64,000 nt of DNA from Locusta migratoria. Lineage: Eukaryota > Arthropoda > Insecta > Orthoptera > Acrididae. Positions 21,948 to 34,327 of the stretch are shown piece after piece. Each line of letters opens with the position of its first letter. Position 1 is the stretch's first letter. Both the position numbers and the translations under genes were made by a program. The notes beneath the pieces are model-generated. The model saw nothing but the letters and a program-made list of their open reading frames with translations, was not told where the DNA came from and made no database searches. The DNA is taken from positions 785,087,390-785,151,389 of the forward strand of contig CM048745.1 in the NCBI GenBank assembly GCA_026315105.1, given 5' to 3'.

Positions 21948-23375
21948 CGTGTATATGGTCTTCCAAAGATCCATAAAAGAGAGGTCACTTTAAGACCAAT
22001 AGTCAGCAACATCGGCGCCCCCACATATGATTTAGCTGAACATCTTGCCTCTTTACTGAGACCTTTTGTGGGGAAATGCCCTCATCATATTCGTAACTCT
22101 GCTGACTTTATCAATAGACTGAAGTCACTTCAACTTTCTCAGTCTGATATATTAGTGAGCTTAGATTTCGTCTCACTCTACTCCAAGGCTCCTCTCTTGG
22201 ACTAATTGTCACTCATCAGCAAAATGTTCACAGCCGATGTAACAGCACTTTTTCATCATGTCCTTTCGGCAACTTACTTTTTATTCAACACTGAATATTT
22301 TGAACAAACTGACGGTGTTGCCATGGGCAGTCCCATCTCCCCTCTGGTAGCAAATTTTTTTATGGAAGATTTTGAAGAAAGGGCACTTGATTCTGCACAA
22401 CATAAACCGACTGTCTTTTGGCGATATGTTGATGACACTTTTGTTGTGTAGCCCCATGGGGAAGAAGAATTGTCACGTTTTCTGCAACACCTGAATTCAA
22501 TCCACGAAAACATTCAGTTCACAATGGAAACTGAGAAGGACGGCTGCTTGCCCTTTCTTGATGTCCTAGTCAGTAAGAAAGTGGATGGGACCTTGGGGCA
22601 TTCCGTGTACCGGAAACCCACACATACGGACATCTATTTGCAAGCGTACAGCTGCCGCCATACTGCACAATCTACCAGCGTCCCTCGAACGTTGGTGCAT
22701 CTCGCACCTGTTGTGTCTGATATAGAAAGCCTTCCTACGGAGCTACAACATCTTAAGTCAGTTTTCAAAGCTAATGGATATTCTCCTCGTCAGATTAGCG
22801 CAGCATTCAAGAGGAAGAAACATGACGACCCTCAACATCAAGAGGATAAGGAGGCGTTCAAGTCAAGAGCTATCCTTCCATACGTCGGAAACCTTTCGTC
22901 GAAACTAGGCAGAATATTAAGAAAACATCAAGTAAAAGTCATCTTCCGGCCATCTGCGAAGATTAGTGCACTTCTCGGCTCGGTTAAAGATAATCTGGGA
23001 TTGAAGAAAGCCGGAATTTACGGAATACCTTGCCAGTGTGGCAAAGCTTACATCGGCCAGACGACACGTACTGCGCAGGAAAGGTGCATTGAACATGAAC
23101 GCCACACTCGTCTGTTGCAGCCCAGTAAGTCGGCCGTAGCCGAGCATTGTATTACCACAGGACATTGTATGGATTACTCCGCCACTGAAATCTTGGCCAT
23201 GACGAGATCCTTCTGGGATTCACTAATCAAAGAAACTGTGGAAATACGTTTAGCCCAAGATCTTATTAATCGTGATGGCGGCTTTCATCTGGACAAGGCT
23301 TGGGACCCGGTGATTTCTTTAATATCATCTCAGAGGAAACAGTTTATCCAGGACGACGCTTCTAGCGATAATTAA
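21948..23375 (+). pseudogene. Penelope-like RT plus GIY-YIG, 5'-truncated with two in-frame stops
   Basis: One continuous frame starting VYGLPKIHKREVTLRPIVSN (21951) runs to the stop after 23372. It is broken only by TAA (22203-22205) and TAG (22449-22451). It keeps the RT core (VAMGSPISPLVANFFMEDF), the catalytic box YVDD (near 22430), PFLDVLVS (near 22555), LPTELQHLKSVFKANGYSPR (near 22740), and a full GIY-YIG domain (AGIYGIPCQCGKAYIGQT, near 23015, then ERCIEHERHTRL, SAVAEH and DLINRDGG). The N-terminal region is absent. The protein would prime reverse transcription at its own nick. It is a different subfamily from the element at 4787-7160, judged by sequence divergence. Confidence 0.9.
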
Positions 23376-24788
23376 AAATTTTATACATCTGAAAATCAAT
23401 GTACTCAGTGCGCATTCAGAGTGCGGACACGTACTGTTTTTCCACCTCATGCAGTACTGACGCGTTCTGATAGATGGCGTACATGCAGTTTCAACTTCGC
23501 GCAGACACCCGCGCGCCGCTTGTCAACTGTTTCTCACAGAGTGTGAGACGGGGGCTGTAATTAGTCTATTTTTCATACTAACCTTGTGTTACTGTACCTT
23601 CCTCTTTACGCTAATTATTAAAATATGTAACATTTTTCTTTGTAGATCTTTATTTATTTTGATTTCTGTGCCTTTGGGGACACATCAGGGGTGATAGGTT
23701 CCTGGGATTCTAGTACATTCTATGTTTATATGAAAATTTCGGGATTTTAATGTTTATTGGCGCAGCTTGGCTGCTAAAAAGTGATTTTACGTATTGGGTA
23801 CGGTCAGGCCGCGCAGAGCAGAGACGTTCTTGGAGGTCTCCCCTCCCACCAACTTTTGCTCGCCTTTGGGGAAGGACGAGAGGGGCTGGCTTGACCTGTT
23901 TGGCGCCGACGCTACAGGCGGCGGAGTATACATGGCAGAATTTTTTTAGAGTGTGTGAGACGCTTTACACAATGCTGGACCGCGGTTTACGATGGGTGAT
24001 AGCAGGAACTGCCTTTTTAGTCATTTGGCCGTTTCGCAAGACAGGAATTTGCTGGATACAACCTTGAAAGCAGCAGAGTTTGAACATAGTGTGCCAAATG
24101 GTTAGGTTGAGAGGAAAGCTTTCTGCCCGTCTGGCACCCCAGGGGTTTGGCTCCCGCGGCTGTTTCTACAGCACAACGTTAACATTTTTAGGTCGTGTGA
24201 CCGTAGCTAGGAGCAAGCTGAAATTCCTTGCCGGGCATTCACCCTGGGAACGGTGAAACCCGCGGGAAGCTTCGGTGGCGTGGGCGGAGCCTCTTGGCAG
24301 CCGCAGAGAACGTGTCCTTATTTAGCAAATTATTTTAGTATGACAGCTAAACAATTTGTCAATGGTGCTACGCCATCCAATTGGCCTGATTATTAGCCGT
24401 TAGCAAATGTTGGTGCATCTTTTCACGCATGGGTGTGACCGCCCGGCACTTGCCATAAGCTGCGGCAGAGCACGAGGGGGCATGAGGACTCCTGTTTGTG
24501 CGTCCGAGGGGTACGGACCTACCTTGGGAGGACTCCTATTTGAGCGTCCGAAGTGTGCGGACCTCGGGAGAAGCAGAATACTCCGTTTAGATTCGCGGGA
24601 AGGACATCGTCTTAAACGATCCTCTGGTTAGACTTGTGTTTGATTTCGAAGATTCGGACCTTGTAGAACTTGTGTTTATTTCACGGACATTACATTGTCC
24701 GGTGGTTACGCTGTGGGCGGCCACAGTTTAGTTTTCGTTTTGGTAGAAGTCTCTCTTTGAGCATTCGCGCCTTTGCGAATCGGGCAAT

Positions 24789-24826
<38 letters not shown>

Positions 24827-25370
24827 TATCTTATTACGCAAGTAACTGATCGATTTGTGCCAAGTGACCTTTGTGTCACCTATGCAAAATATTGATTAGT
24901 CTACTAGCAGGACAGAATCGCACAGCAACTGCCTAGCGACGCCGACTCAGTGACGCTGTGTTAAGTTACATGTCGACCCTGCTTAACAGGTCGCCGCAAT
25001 TACGGTCGGATAAAAATTTCAGTCATCCGCTCCCACTGCCTGCTGCCTGCGAGCCTGAGACGCTGCCGTCAATGATCATCTGTGTGGATAAGGTGACGCA
25101 CTTTCTGGGGAGTTATATGAATCAGACTTGTTGGATTCTATCCCTTATTTTAGTCTTTTGAGATCTGCCTATTTACTCTGGGGAGCTTAGGGCTAACGAT
25201 AATTTCAAGCCCCTGTATAGCCAATGTACTAGCATTCTGTTTTGCAAAACCTCCGACCTTTGACGCAGGCAGTCATTTTTGTGACTCAATATTTCAACAT
25301 TTATAAAAAAATTGTTTGAATACCATTATCTGTTTCACATGGTAAGAAATGTCATCTAATTTATTTTTAT
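23376..25370. other. GC-rich LTR/UTR-like block, no gene
   Basis: No conserved protein is visible; the open frames here are short and unmatched. The stretch at 24485-24575 holds an imperfect 45-bp direct repeat ('ggactcctgtttgtgcgtcc' and 'ggactcctatttgagcgtcc'). A run of 37 T lies at 24788-24824. The texture (GC-rich, tandem motifs, no coding) suggests a long terminal repeat or a retroelement untranslated region. Confidence 0.3.
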
Positions 25371-25792
25371 GTTTGTTGTTGTTGTTATGGTCTTCAGTCC
25401 GGAGACTGGTTTGATGCAGCTCTCCACCCTACTCTATCCTGAGCAAGCCTTTTCATCTCCTCATAAGAACGACAACCCACATCCACTTGAATCTGCTTAC
25501 TATACGCGTCTCTTGGTCTCCCTCTGCGATTTTTACCCCACACACTTCCCTCCAACGCTAAATTCACAATTCCTTGATGTCTAAGAATGTGTCCTACCAA
25601 TCTATCCCTTCTTTTAGTCAAGGTATGCCAGAAATTTCTTTTCTCCCCAATTCGGTTCAGTACCTCCTCATTAGTTACGCGATCCACCCACCTAATCTTC
25701 AGCATTCTTCTGTAGCACCACATTTCAAAAGCCTCTATCCTCTTTCTGTCCACACTGCTTATCGTCCATGTTTCACTCCCATACATGTTTAA
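25371..25792 (-). pseudogene. RTE-like LINE, C-terminal RT tail and 3' end
   Basis: The minus strand encodes 130 residues: YGSETWTISSVDRKRIEAFE, then MWCYRRMLKIRWVDRVTNEE and KRRDRLVGHILRHQG, and a basic tail. This is the standard C-terminal region of insect RTE-like non-LTR elements. The end 'ggagactggtttgatgcag' (rc of the 3' UTR) and an (AAC)-rich tail match the larger copy at 59583-61830. It is 5'-truncated. Confidence 0.85.
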
Positions 25793-26068
25793 TTATAATA
25801 AATTGATTTTGAGCAGATCGTCTTTCATTTAAGAACATTCCGTTTTCACTGTTTTGGAGGGGAAACAAAATAGTTAAATTCCACAGTTTACCAATAATTT
25901 TTCAAGTACATTTTTTTTGTTTGGAGCAACTGATACATTACAATAGAGTAGGAATATTTATTATATGTTTGAAAATATAATCACATCAAAGCTGATCAGT
26001 AACATTTCAGTTTTCCATATTTTGGAGAAATATGTTGGCAACCCAAGATAATTAATTGCAGTCCTATA

Positions 26069-26997
26069 TATATATATATATATATACTAGCTGAACCCCC
26101 GCTGCTTTGCATGCGTAGACTGGTTGGTCTGCACCAGTTGTTTCTTTTTAATCACGATGAAGAATCCATATCTTAAGTGTCATAGTAATGCTTGAAATTT
26201 GAGTTAACAGCACCATATTTTTGAAGATCAATTTTTGCATCTCGTATTTCACCCCCTTATTAGTCTAATTTCCAAAAATACCGAAACACGTGTCTTTTAA
26301 ATTCGAAGCCCGAATCCAAATCCGAAAATTTGTAATTTTAACTTCAAAATTGCCTAAATAGCAACATATTTTCGAAAAACACCGCCTCTCCCATCTAACC
26401 CTCTTTATGGTTGAATTTCCAAAAATACCAAAAAACGATTTTTTTAAATTCTAACCAACAACACAAATATCAATTTTTGCAGCTCTAGCTTCAAAATTGT
26501 CTGAATAGCAACATCTTTTCAAAAAGATTTCTTCATTCCCTATTTTACCCTCTTAATGTTGAATTTCCAAAAATACTGAAACTTGTTTGATTTAATCCTG
26601 ATGAACATTCCATATCCGAAGTTTCGTAGTTATAGCTTGAAATTTGAATTAACAACAACATATTTTTGGAAATCAATTTTTTGCGTCCTCTATTTATCCC
26701 CTTATTTGTCGAATTTCAAAAAATGCCGAAACACGTGTATTTTAAATTCCAACCCTGAATTAAAATCCGAAATTTTGTAGTTCTAGCTTCAAAATTACCT
26801 AAACAGCTACGTTGTTTCAAAAAACGTTTCATCCCCTATTTCAGCCCCTTACAGACGGAATATCGAAAAATCGCTTCTTAAATGACGCCTACAGAGTAAG
26901 ATCAACACCCTCCACAAATGTCAAGTTTCTATCTTCAGTGTTTTGGACTGGGCAATGATGAGTCAGTCAGTCAATCAGTCAGTCAATCGGGACACTT

Positions 26998-27062
<65 letters not shown>
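26069..27062 (+). repeat. 147-bp tandem array inside a repeat element bounded by (TA)n
   Basis: The phrase 'tttccaaaaata' recurs at 26269, 26416, 26564, 26714 and (diverged) 26861, spacings of 147, 148, 150 and 147 bases. Units 1 and 4 share extra text ('cgaaacacgtgt', 'ttgaaatttga'), a three-unit higher-order period of about 445 bases. The array begins with 'tagctgaacccccgctgc' and ends with repeated 'agtc' units, with (TA)n runs on both sides (26069-26087 and 27000-27061). Confidence 0.75.
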
Positions 27063-27064
<2 letters not shown>

Positions 27065-27065
<1 letters not shown>

Positions 27066-28430
27066 TCATAACTAACGACATAGTTCACACATGGCGACTC
27101 CTTCCATAGAACAAAGAACATAGTTCACACTTGGCGATTCCTGCCATAGAACTAAGGACATAGTTAACAAGAGGGCGGTAAATTCGAAAGAGAGCGTGCT
27201 TGTGATGGCCACTGATGCGCATGCGCCTACGTGCCAATTTTTGCCATAAAGGCGTCGTCGAGAACTAACAATCTCCAGTGGAACGCACTCACCTCACGAT
27301 GGCTTAACGGTTGTCAGCTGAAATATCGTGGCAAGAAGTCGACGGAATACGGCTGCAATCCCGAAACTTTATGGAATATTCTGTACACCGGGAAAACTTC
27401 AAGAATCATATCTGTACAAGATGTTTACAAACTATCAGCCACACCAGTCAGAAATAAAAGATCCATTTATGCATTTGCCAACGCCATTACTATTCAAGGA
27501 AGAAAATTTGAAGAAAATGATAGGATAGTGACAAAGGGGAACTACTAAGAAAAAACCACTTGTGGCCTAATCTGGAAAAAATTAATTATCTGCATTCCAC
27601 ATGTAGAGAGAGGCATCAATATAACTGACAATAGAATGAAGAGGAGTTAAACTATTCTACTGTACCAAGCCAAAACATTGGGAGTCAGCCAAGAATGAAT
27701 ACTGTCATTTAAGAAATACCGCACTAATTTAAATGAAAAAAAAAATATATGCAACAAACAACATTATCCAATCACACTGGATCTGCAGGTGGAGCTGACC
27801 CTGCAGTTCAGCGATCATTAGAAGTGAAACTCTGTTTTGCAATGGGAGAATATGTGTCACCATTGTGTGAGGCGTCTTGCCACTCCAAAGAATTAGGTGT
27901 TACTCTAAATGAGACTGTCAGGATTGTCACTGCATAATATCCTTGTTGGATTACTAACTGCACCTGTAGCGTAAATTGGTGAATTATTTTGGAAGAAAAC
28001 CTGCAATTAACTGCTTTTATGGTTGTTTCTTTTTTCAATGCAGACTCATCATAACTGAATAAGTTACATGAGCATTTATTTTCTTGCACAAAGTATTGTA
28101 TATGCATTCCAATTTTCACACATGACAGCATGTTGCTACACTTGATGTCAGTTTATATGAAGTGAAGCTGGTTGCATATTTTTACCAAAATAAATCACCA
28201 GTTGTCACTGTATGACACCAACATCTGTCCACAAAATTCACCCACTTGTGGCCATAACATCACTACATATTTGATGTAGCGTAGCTAGTGAAGTAGAGAG
28301 GAGAAAACAGTAAAATGACCCATAGCTCCCAATTAACGTATAACCACCCAATTGTTCCGCCTGTCTTAAGTCTCTGAGGAACTATATGCAAAAGACCATA
28401 CCACTACAAGACTGACCTGAAACTCACAGC
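27065..28430. other. short tandem repeat and AT-rich sequence
   Basis: A 41-base unit ('acatagttcacac', 'tggcga', 'ccatagaac') is repeated about 2.3 times at 27077-27170. The open frame at 27231-27548 has no recognisable family. The rest shows nothing I can name. Confidence 0.35.
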
Positions 28431-28439
28431 ATATCTTTA

Positions 28440-28670
28440 TTACTGGACTCTCTGCCAAATCCAAATCTACAACCCAAAGAACAAATCTTGCAGCAACTGC
28501 AGTGTAGTACAAGGAGAACACTCAATAGATTAATAGCAGGAGTCACAAAATGCAAAGCAAACATGGTTAACTGGAGGTGTTCTGAAAATAAACAAAGTAA
28601 ATGCAGTAAAACACCGACGTCTGAATATTTATTCATTTGTCCAAGGATGGAAGTAGTTTTCTCAGCAAAA
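28440..28670 (+). pseudogene. LINE ORF C-terminal (post-RNase H) fragment
   Basis: The plus strand reads RRTLNRLIAGVTKCKANMVN and then SKCSKTPTSEYLFICPRM. This matches the 'tLNRlRTg.gkC...W......C.C...qT.eHll..CP' pattern found at the C-terminus of many I/Jockey-type polyproteins. It is a short fragment with no domains before it. Confidence 0.45.
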
Positions 28671-30031
28671 TATCGATTTTCATGCTGCCGAGTTTTGGAA
28701 GAAATGAAAGTAAAGTAAGTACTGCAGACATGTGCTCCAAATCAAGGAGACTCTTTCAAATTAGTAAAGCATATAGCTGTGTCGACATTTCAGATTGCAA
28801 ATCATGGTCATGTGACTAGCTGTTGTAGAAGGCAAACTACAGAGACATCTGGATTGCTGACTCAAACTCCACATTTGTAGGCTTAGTTATAAAATACGAG
28901 TACTTACCGAAATTTTGTTCCTTCAGTTATCTGTATTTACTAAACAAATTGACAAGTATAATTAAATGGCTGACTGCAGTTAAATGTAAAAGTATTGTGC
29001 TCATTACAAGAATATATTCAGTTGTGTTTGAGAGTTTTGTCTGGCCAAAAGAAAGCACGATTGCTATTTTTGCAATATATATGATAGTGACCTCGTAGGT
29101 ATTGTTTCAAGATTCAGTAGTACCATACTATAGTAAATATTGGTCAAACTAATTATCATAGTGTATTAAATGAAGAGAAATATAGTGCAATATTTAAGGT
29201 TTGAAAACAAATACAATACTGACATATACGACATGACTTGAAATATATTTCCACAAATACTTAAAATACAGTTATGACCTACTACCCATAAATTACCGGT
29301 GCAATAATACTGTACAATTTTGAACTAATTAAAAACCCTTTAGATACCATAAAGACTTGTCTCTTATTAATTGCTGTATAACAGCAAACCTCAGATTTTC
29401 TAAGTATTTGTATCATTGGTAAAGGTAATCTATTGAACATCTTCATCCCACTGAGTTAAAACAATTAAAATTTATTCTGGCTGAATATTATTAGTGCTTG
29501 TTTCAGGTGCACCAAATTATTGCATTAAGAATCATGCCCAGAATATCTTACAAAATGTAATATGAAAGAAAAAGATATCTGAAATAAGGTTCAAACTTTA
29601 AGCTGGGTTCCCAATGCCTACTAAATATCCGTTACAGTCAGTGATGTACTGTACTTTTAGTCTTAGTTGTGTATGTAAACTCCTGCTTCTCAGTGGAGCT
29701 ACTTAAGTTCCATAAATTTTATTGTATTACCAAAAATTGTAATACAGTTGCACTTTCGTTCACCACTAGTATCATTTGATGGAGCCCTGGTAGCTCTCAT
29801 GCGAAACTTCAGTCTTGTTTCGTATTTTTCATTGAATAAATATTGGTGCAGGGCCTACGATTTACATTTCAGCTCATCTTAATTTTATTATAAAAAAAGT
29901 CGAAATAGTGTTCTACAGGTACTGGTGTCTTTTCTCAGCTTCTGAAATTACAAGAACAATGGCCTGATATTACTGTTAAATTTAATATGTGCCTACACAT
30001 CAGTAGGCCTAAAAGTGTGTGTATGTATGTA

Positions 30032-30087
<56 letters not shown>

Positions 30088-31900
30088 CATGAATGATGCA
30101 GCTCACAAGGTTGGATGATTTTTGGATGAATACATAAATGAAGTTAATGTATAACTATAGAAGCAAATTGAGTAAATCTCCATCTTTTACAACTAAGCAC
30201 AAGATAAATTATCAATTTATTGTTTACAGGAAATAGCTCATGGGTGTGCTATAGCTGCTCTGAAACTTAAGTTTGAGGCACCTTATTCGAGATGCCTACC
30301 TTTACAAATATGGCGAAATTCCACAACCTCATTTACATGCCTGCTGTTCGTTGGATTTCCATTACAAGTAATATTTGGATCCTTTAGCGCTATTTCTTTT
30401 ATAGTTGCTTTTATTAGCATTTTGTTTCTGCATGAAATCTTGTTTTTCATCCAGCATTTGCGTTTCATTCACCTTGTATTGAACATCTGACATAGTTTGC
30501 CACTGCTCAAATGCCATAATGAACATGATAAAACATTAATATCCAAAATATGATTTAAGTTGATGCCATTTTGAAAATCGTACAATTGAATAGAATGTGT
30601 GACTTCCTGTGCGAACGATTGGAGATGTTGTCATTCTAGGATTTCTTGAAGTGTGACATCCCGTAGTAGTTTGTTTAAACTCGCCTTTTAAGTTTGACTT
30701 CACCCCACTTCACAGCACATAAAAAGACTACAACTAAAGGCCATTTTACATTGACCATCATGTCATGGCACTGCGAAGACTGTAAATAAGTGGTCAACGT
30801 GGAAATGTCACGTCAAGGTATATTCACACTGTCTTTGACATCAATTTCCTTAGCCAAATACCCAACTTTAAAAGTGAGGTTTTGAGTTACCGTCCGTGAT
30901 ATAAAACGTCATAGTTTGATATCAGAATTGAGGAAACAGCAACGGTAAATTTTATTGATGGCCAGAAAAACTTTATGCTATATGTTTTTTGATCGACTTA
31001 GTGTGGTAAAGTGCTGGGAAGTAAAGTAACACTTCAAAACATCAACATCGATTTCCAAGCGAAAAAATATATATATATGAAAACACATCAAATAATGCGT
31101 ATAGAAGAATAAATAGAGCCTGTTTGCTTTATCCATCGATTTCCCCTCTTACATTGTTAAGAACATCATAAACAACTTTGTTTTTCTCCATTAGCGCTGA
31201 ATTTTTCAATTAAAATCTTTATTAATGACTTATTGATAAAAAACATTTAGACTTTTCTGTTACTCTGTTGTAAAACCTAAATCTTTGTTCAGTTTCTTAT
31301 GTCCGATCTCGATTTGGGAAGAACACTTGATGGAAAAAAATATGTAAGTCGTCATGGAACATTTGCAATTTCCAGCTGAAATAAAAGTAATTTCATAAAG
31401 ATTAATAAGACACGTTTTCTTGTAATCATCAACTACAACATGAAAATCGGTTAATAATAGGTTAGCTTCTGATTTTAGGAAACAGTCGTTGCATCAAAAC
31501 TTTCTTCTTGAGAAAGTGTGACGAAATGTGACATGACAGTCCAGAATGCCACCTTTAGAAATACCGTATATTGTGGAATATTCTAAAAGAATGTGACATG
31601 ATGGACTGTGTGAATTGGCATAATAAAGCCAATAAAGTCATTATTGCTTATGGCGTATCCAAAGTCCTCTACGCTGTACAGTCAAGTGATTATTGTAATG
31701 TTATGTCAAATTCGAGTCCTAAACATCAACGGAACCATCCCGCGATGCAGTGGAACCAAGGAGCCTTGGATGGAACCAAAGAGTCAATCATTGGAATTGT
31801 GGAACAAGCGGAAGAAAGTACCTAGGAAGGATGTTAGAATAGAGGAGATGCCCTTAACGCCACATAAGTGAAGCCATTGTCACGATATTATGGAGCCAAT
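28671..31900. other. AT-rich noncoding sequence
   Basis: No gene or clear mobile element is visible. A (GT)n microsatellite lies at 30017-30082. Short frames here have no recognisable motifs. Confidence 0.5.
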
Positions 31901-32178
31901 AGCTTCTGCAAAGACCCAGACAAATGTTGGATTGTTGCCTGCTTTCATGCGGTATGATCGACCCAAATTGAACTGCTCTTTCAGGAGGGTCAATATGGAG
32001 ATGATCAACTGCTTAGAGTGGCTACTCTGTTAGACATAGGTTTGGTTCCTGTTGATGCTGTTGATAGATGGGATTTCACAAGGCATGGCCTGCATCTCAA
32101 TAGGAAAGGGAAGAGGAAACTGGTTGGGTTGATAGCAAAATCCTTAAGGGGGGACACTGCAATTCATGGAAGTACTTC

Positions 32179-32191
32179 TTTTTTAGGCTAA
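32179..32191 (+). promoter_or_regulatory. second copy of the ORF1-end slippery heptamer
   Basis: The last codons of this ORF1 are TCT TTT TTA GGC TAA. T TTT TTA (32179-32185) is again in the slippery phase and again one codon before the stop, as in LINE B. ORF2 of this copy now lies in another frame because of at least one later one-base indel. Confidence 0.6.
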
Positions 32192-32590
32192 ATTTAGTGT
32201 TCAGTGAGAAGCTCAGGCAGGCAGGTGCTAAAATGATGAAAAATCAAATATTTCTCAAAAAGTAAAGTAAAAAATAATGTTAGCATATTTCACTCGAATA
32301 CTGGGGGACTAAAGAATAAAATAGAAGATCTTTTGGTTTGTTTAGATGATATGCTATGCCTGTCTGAACATCACATTGTCACTGGAATGGAAAATGTGAA
32401 TGTCAGTGGATATAAATTAGCTTCAAATGTAAGTAGAGATAATAAGGTAAGAGGAAGAGTTGCCATATAATTCAAAAGCTATCACAGCGTAAAAAATTTC
32501 GGAACAAAAAAGTTTTGTGTAAAGCAATAATTGAAGTATATTCCTGCCAGCTTAAGCTTAATGATGATTATCTTATAATTGTAAAAGTAT

Positions 32591-34327
32591 GCGACCTTCC
32601 TATCGGTTCTCACCAATAAGACTTGGGCAAAACACAACTCAGGGTAGTAAAGGTTTATGGCTTGTCTCTGTACACAGGGGTGAGTTATGTATGTCAGCTT
32701 CTATGCCCTAAAATGGTACCCCATCTGTTTAAACATGATCAATAATTAATCTGTAGTTTAGCCAATCAATTAATCTGCATATGATGATGTGAAAATATAT
32801 TTAAACAAACACAAATCAAACTTCTGAATAACCAACAAATGGATTCTAAGATAAATAAGTGGTTCACTCACGAAGTAGTTCTTTATAGAGTTTATTCCTC
32901 TTTCTGGACATGAAAATGCGGAGGCGGTCCTACTTTATACATCGACAAATATCTGAATATTTCCCCAAATATTGTTCATGGGAGGCACAGTAAGTATCAC
33001 ACACACTCCAAATTATCACTCGATTACAGTATTTGTTATAAAACACAATTTGTAATCATACAAGTACACAATTGCTGAATTATTACAGTTCCACAGCCAT
33101 ACTGCAGTGCAAAGTTTATCACTTTTCAAGCAGAGACTAAGTTTTGCAGTCACAAAGCCGTAAATTTTCTAAGTCCATACATACCTATCTCCTCAAATCA
33201 CAAGTTTGTAATGCGGCTTCAGACCGTCCAGCGTCACAACCTTTCACCACCATGTCCAAGTTACGAGTCCCCTGTCAACATTCAAAAGCGTGCTCGCTCT
33301 GCTCCCAAAATTGAATCCTTCTGCACATCCTAATGCCTCATTGTTAAAATACAATTTCCCTTCCAAAATATTATACATTTGAATATCACAGTATAAAATG
33401 TTTTGACCACCTCCCTATAAATATTGTTTACATTTAACAATACTAAAAATGTCTGAAACTGAAGCTCTTTTCTCATATAACCATTAAGCATGTCATCTCA
33501 CTGTTCAAATATACTGCCGCCGTCAATATATATATACACAATTAATATTTAAATTATCATGGCTTTTTATACAAATATATTCAGTTCTTGTCCACTAATA
33601 CATATAATTAATTATATATAAATTATCTGCTGTATATCTACTATTTTTAGACGACCATGAAATATTTAAATGTATTCACATAAAACGAACATTACTAAGA
33701 GTAATATTAAATATAATAAAATAAATATATAAATGTAATGCTCTTTGCTGGGTCATGCTTTGTGTTTCTGTGGTGGAATCTATGGTCTGACACAAGAATA
33801 TTACTACCTCAATGAAAAGCAGTGCAAGAGAGTAAAACAAAGTTTATTGAAAGAATATGGAAATCACATGGTACGTCTTTTAAGATAGGTAGCATGGTGC
33901 AATGCTGTCCATTTGCTTGTTAAACTGATACTGATAAATACAATGTATCAATAATTGTAAATATTAGTCTTATTATTATTACAGTATTGAAATTTGTCGG
34001 CTTTTTATCTGTAAGGGATATTTCAATTGTAATTACAGTGTTTGATTCTCCCAAGGCTCCTGAATCCATTCATATTTGCCATACAATCATTTCCTGATTT
34101 TATATGGATTTTTAGAATAATGTTTGTGGCTATATTGTATTTCAGTTGCAATCTGGAATAGCTGCCCTCTCTCAGCCAAGCATTTCCGGTTTCTGTTCAC
34201 ATTAGGGAAACCCTGATATCCAGTCACTAGGTTCAAACTGTAGCCGGCCGGCTGGGAACCCAACACCCTCGCAAAACCCGCCTTTCACATGGAAACAATC
34301 AGTTTCCTCCTGTATCTGTAATATAAC
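32591..34327. mobile_element. unclassified insertion inside LINE C
   Basis: The LINE C endonuclease frame stops at 'gtaaaagtat' (32581-32590) and resumes after 'aacaagtat' (34325-34333), giving a likely AAGTAT target duplication. The inserted 1.74 kb is AT-rich, with no ORF or terminal inverted repeat that I can see. It may be more than one insertion. Confidence 0.45.

Noticed and set aside
23750..24067. 105-codon open frame as a gene
   Set aside because: No known motifs, GC-rich repeat-like context, and no splice or polyadenylation support.
26929..27000. CRISPR-like repeats ('cagtcagtcaatcagtcagt')
   Set aside because: Repeats are four-base simple units without spacers, in a eukaryotic genome; it is the tail of the dispersed element.
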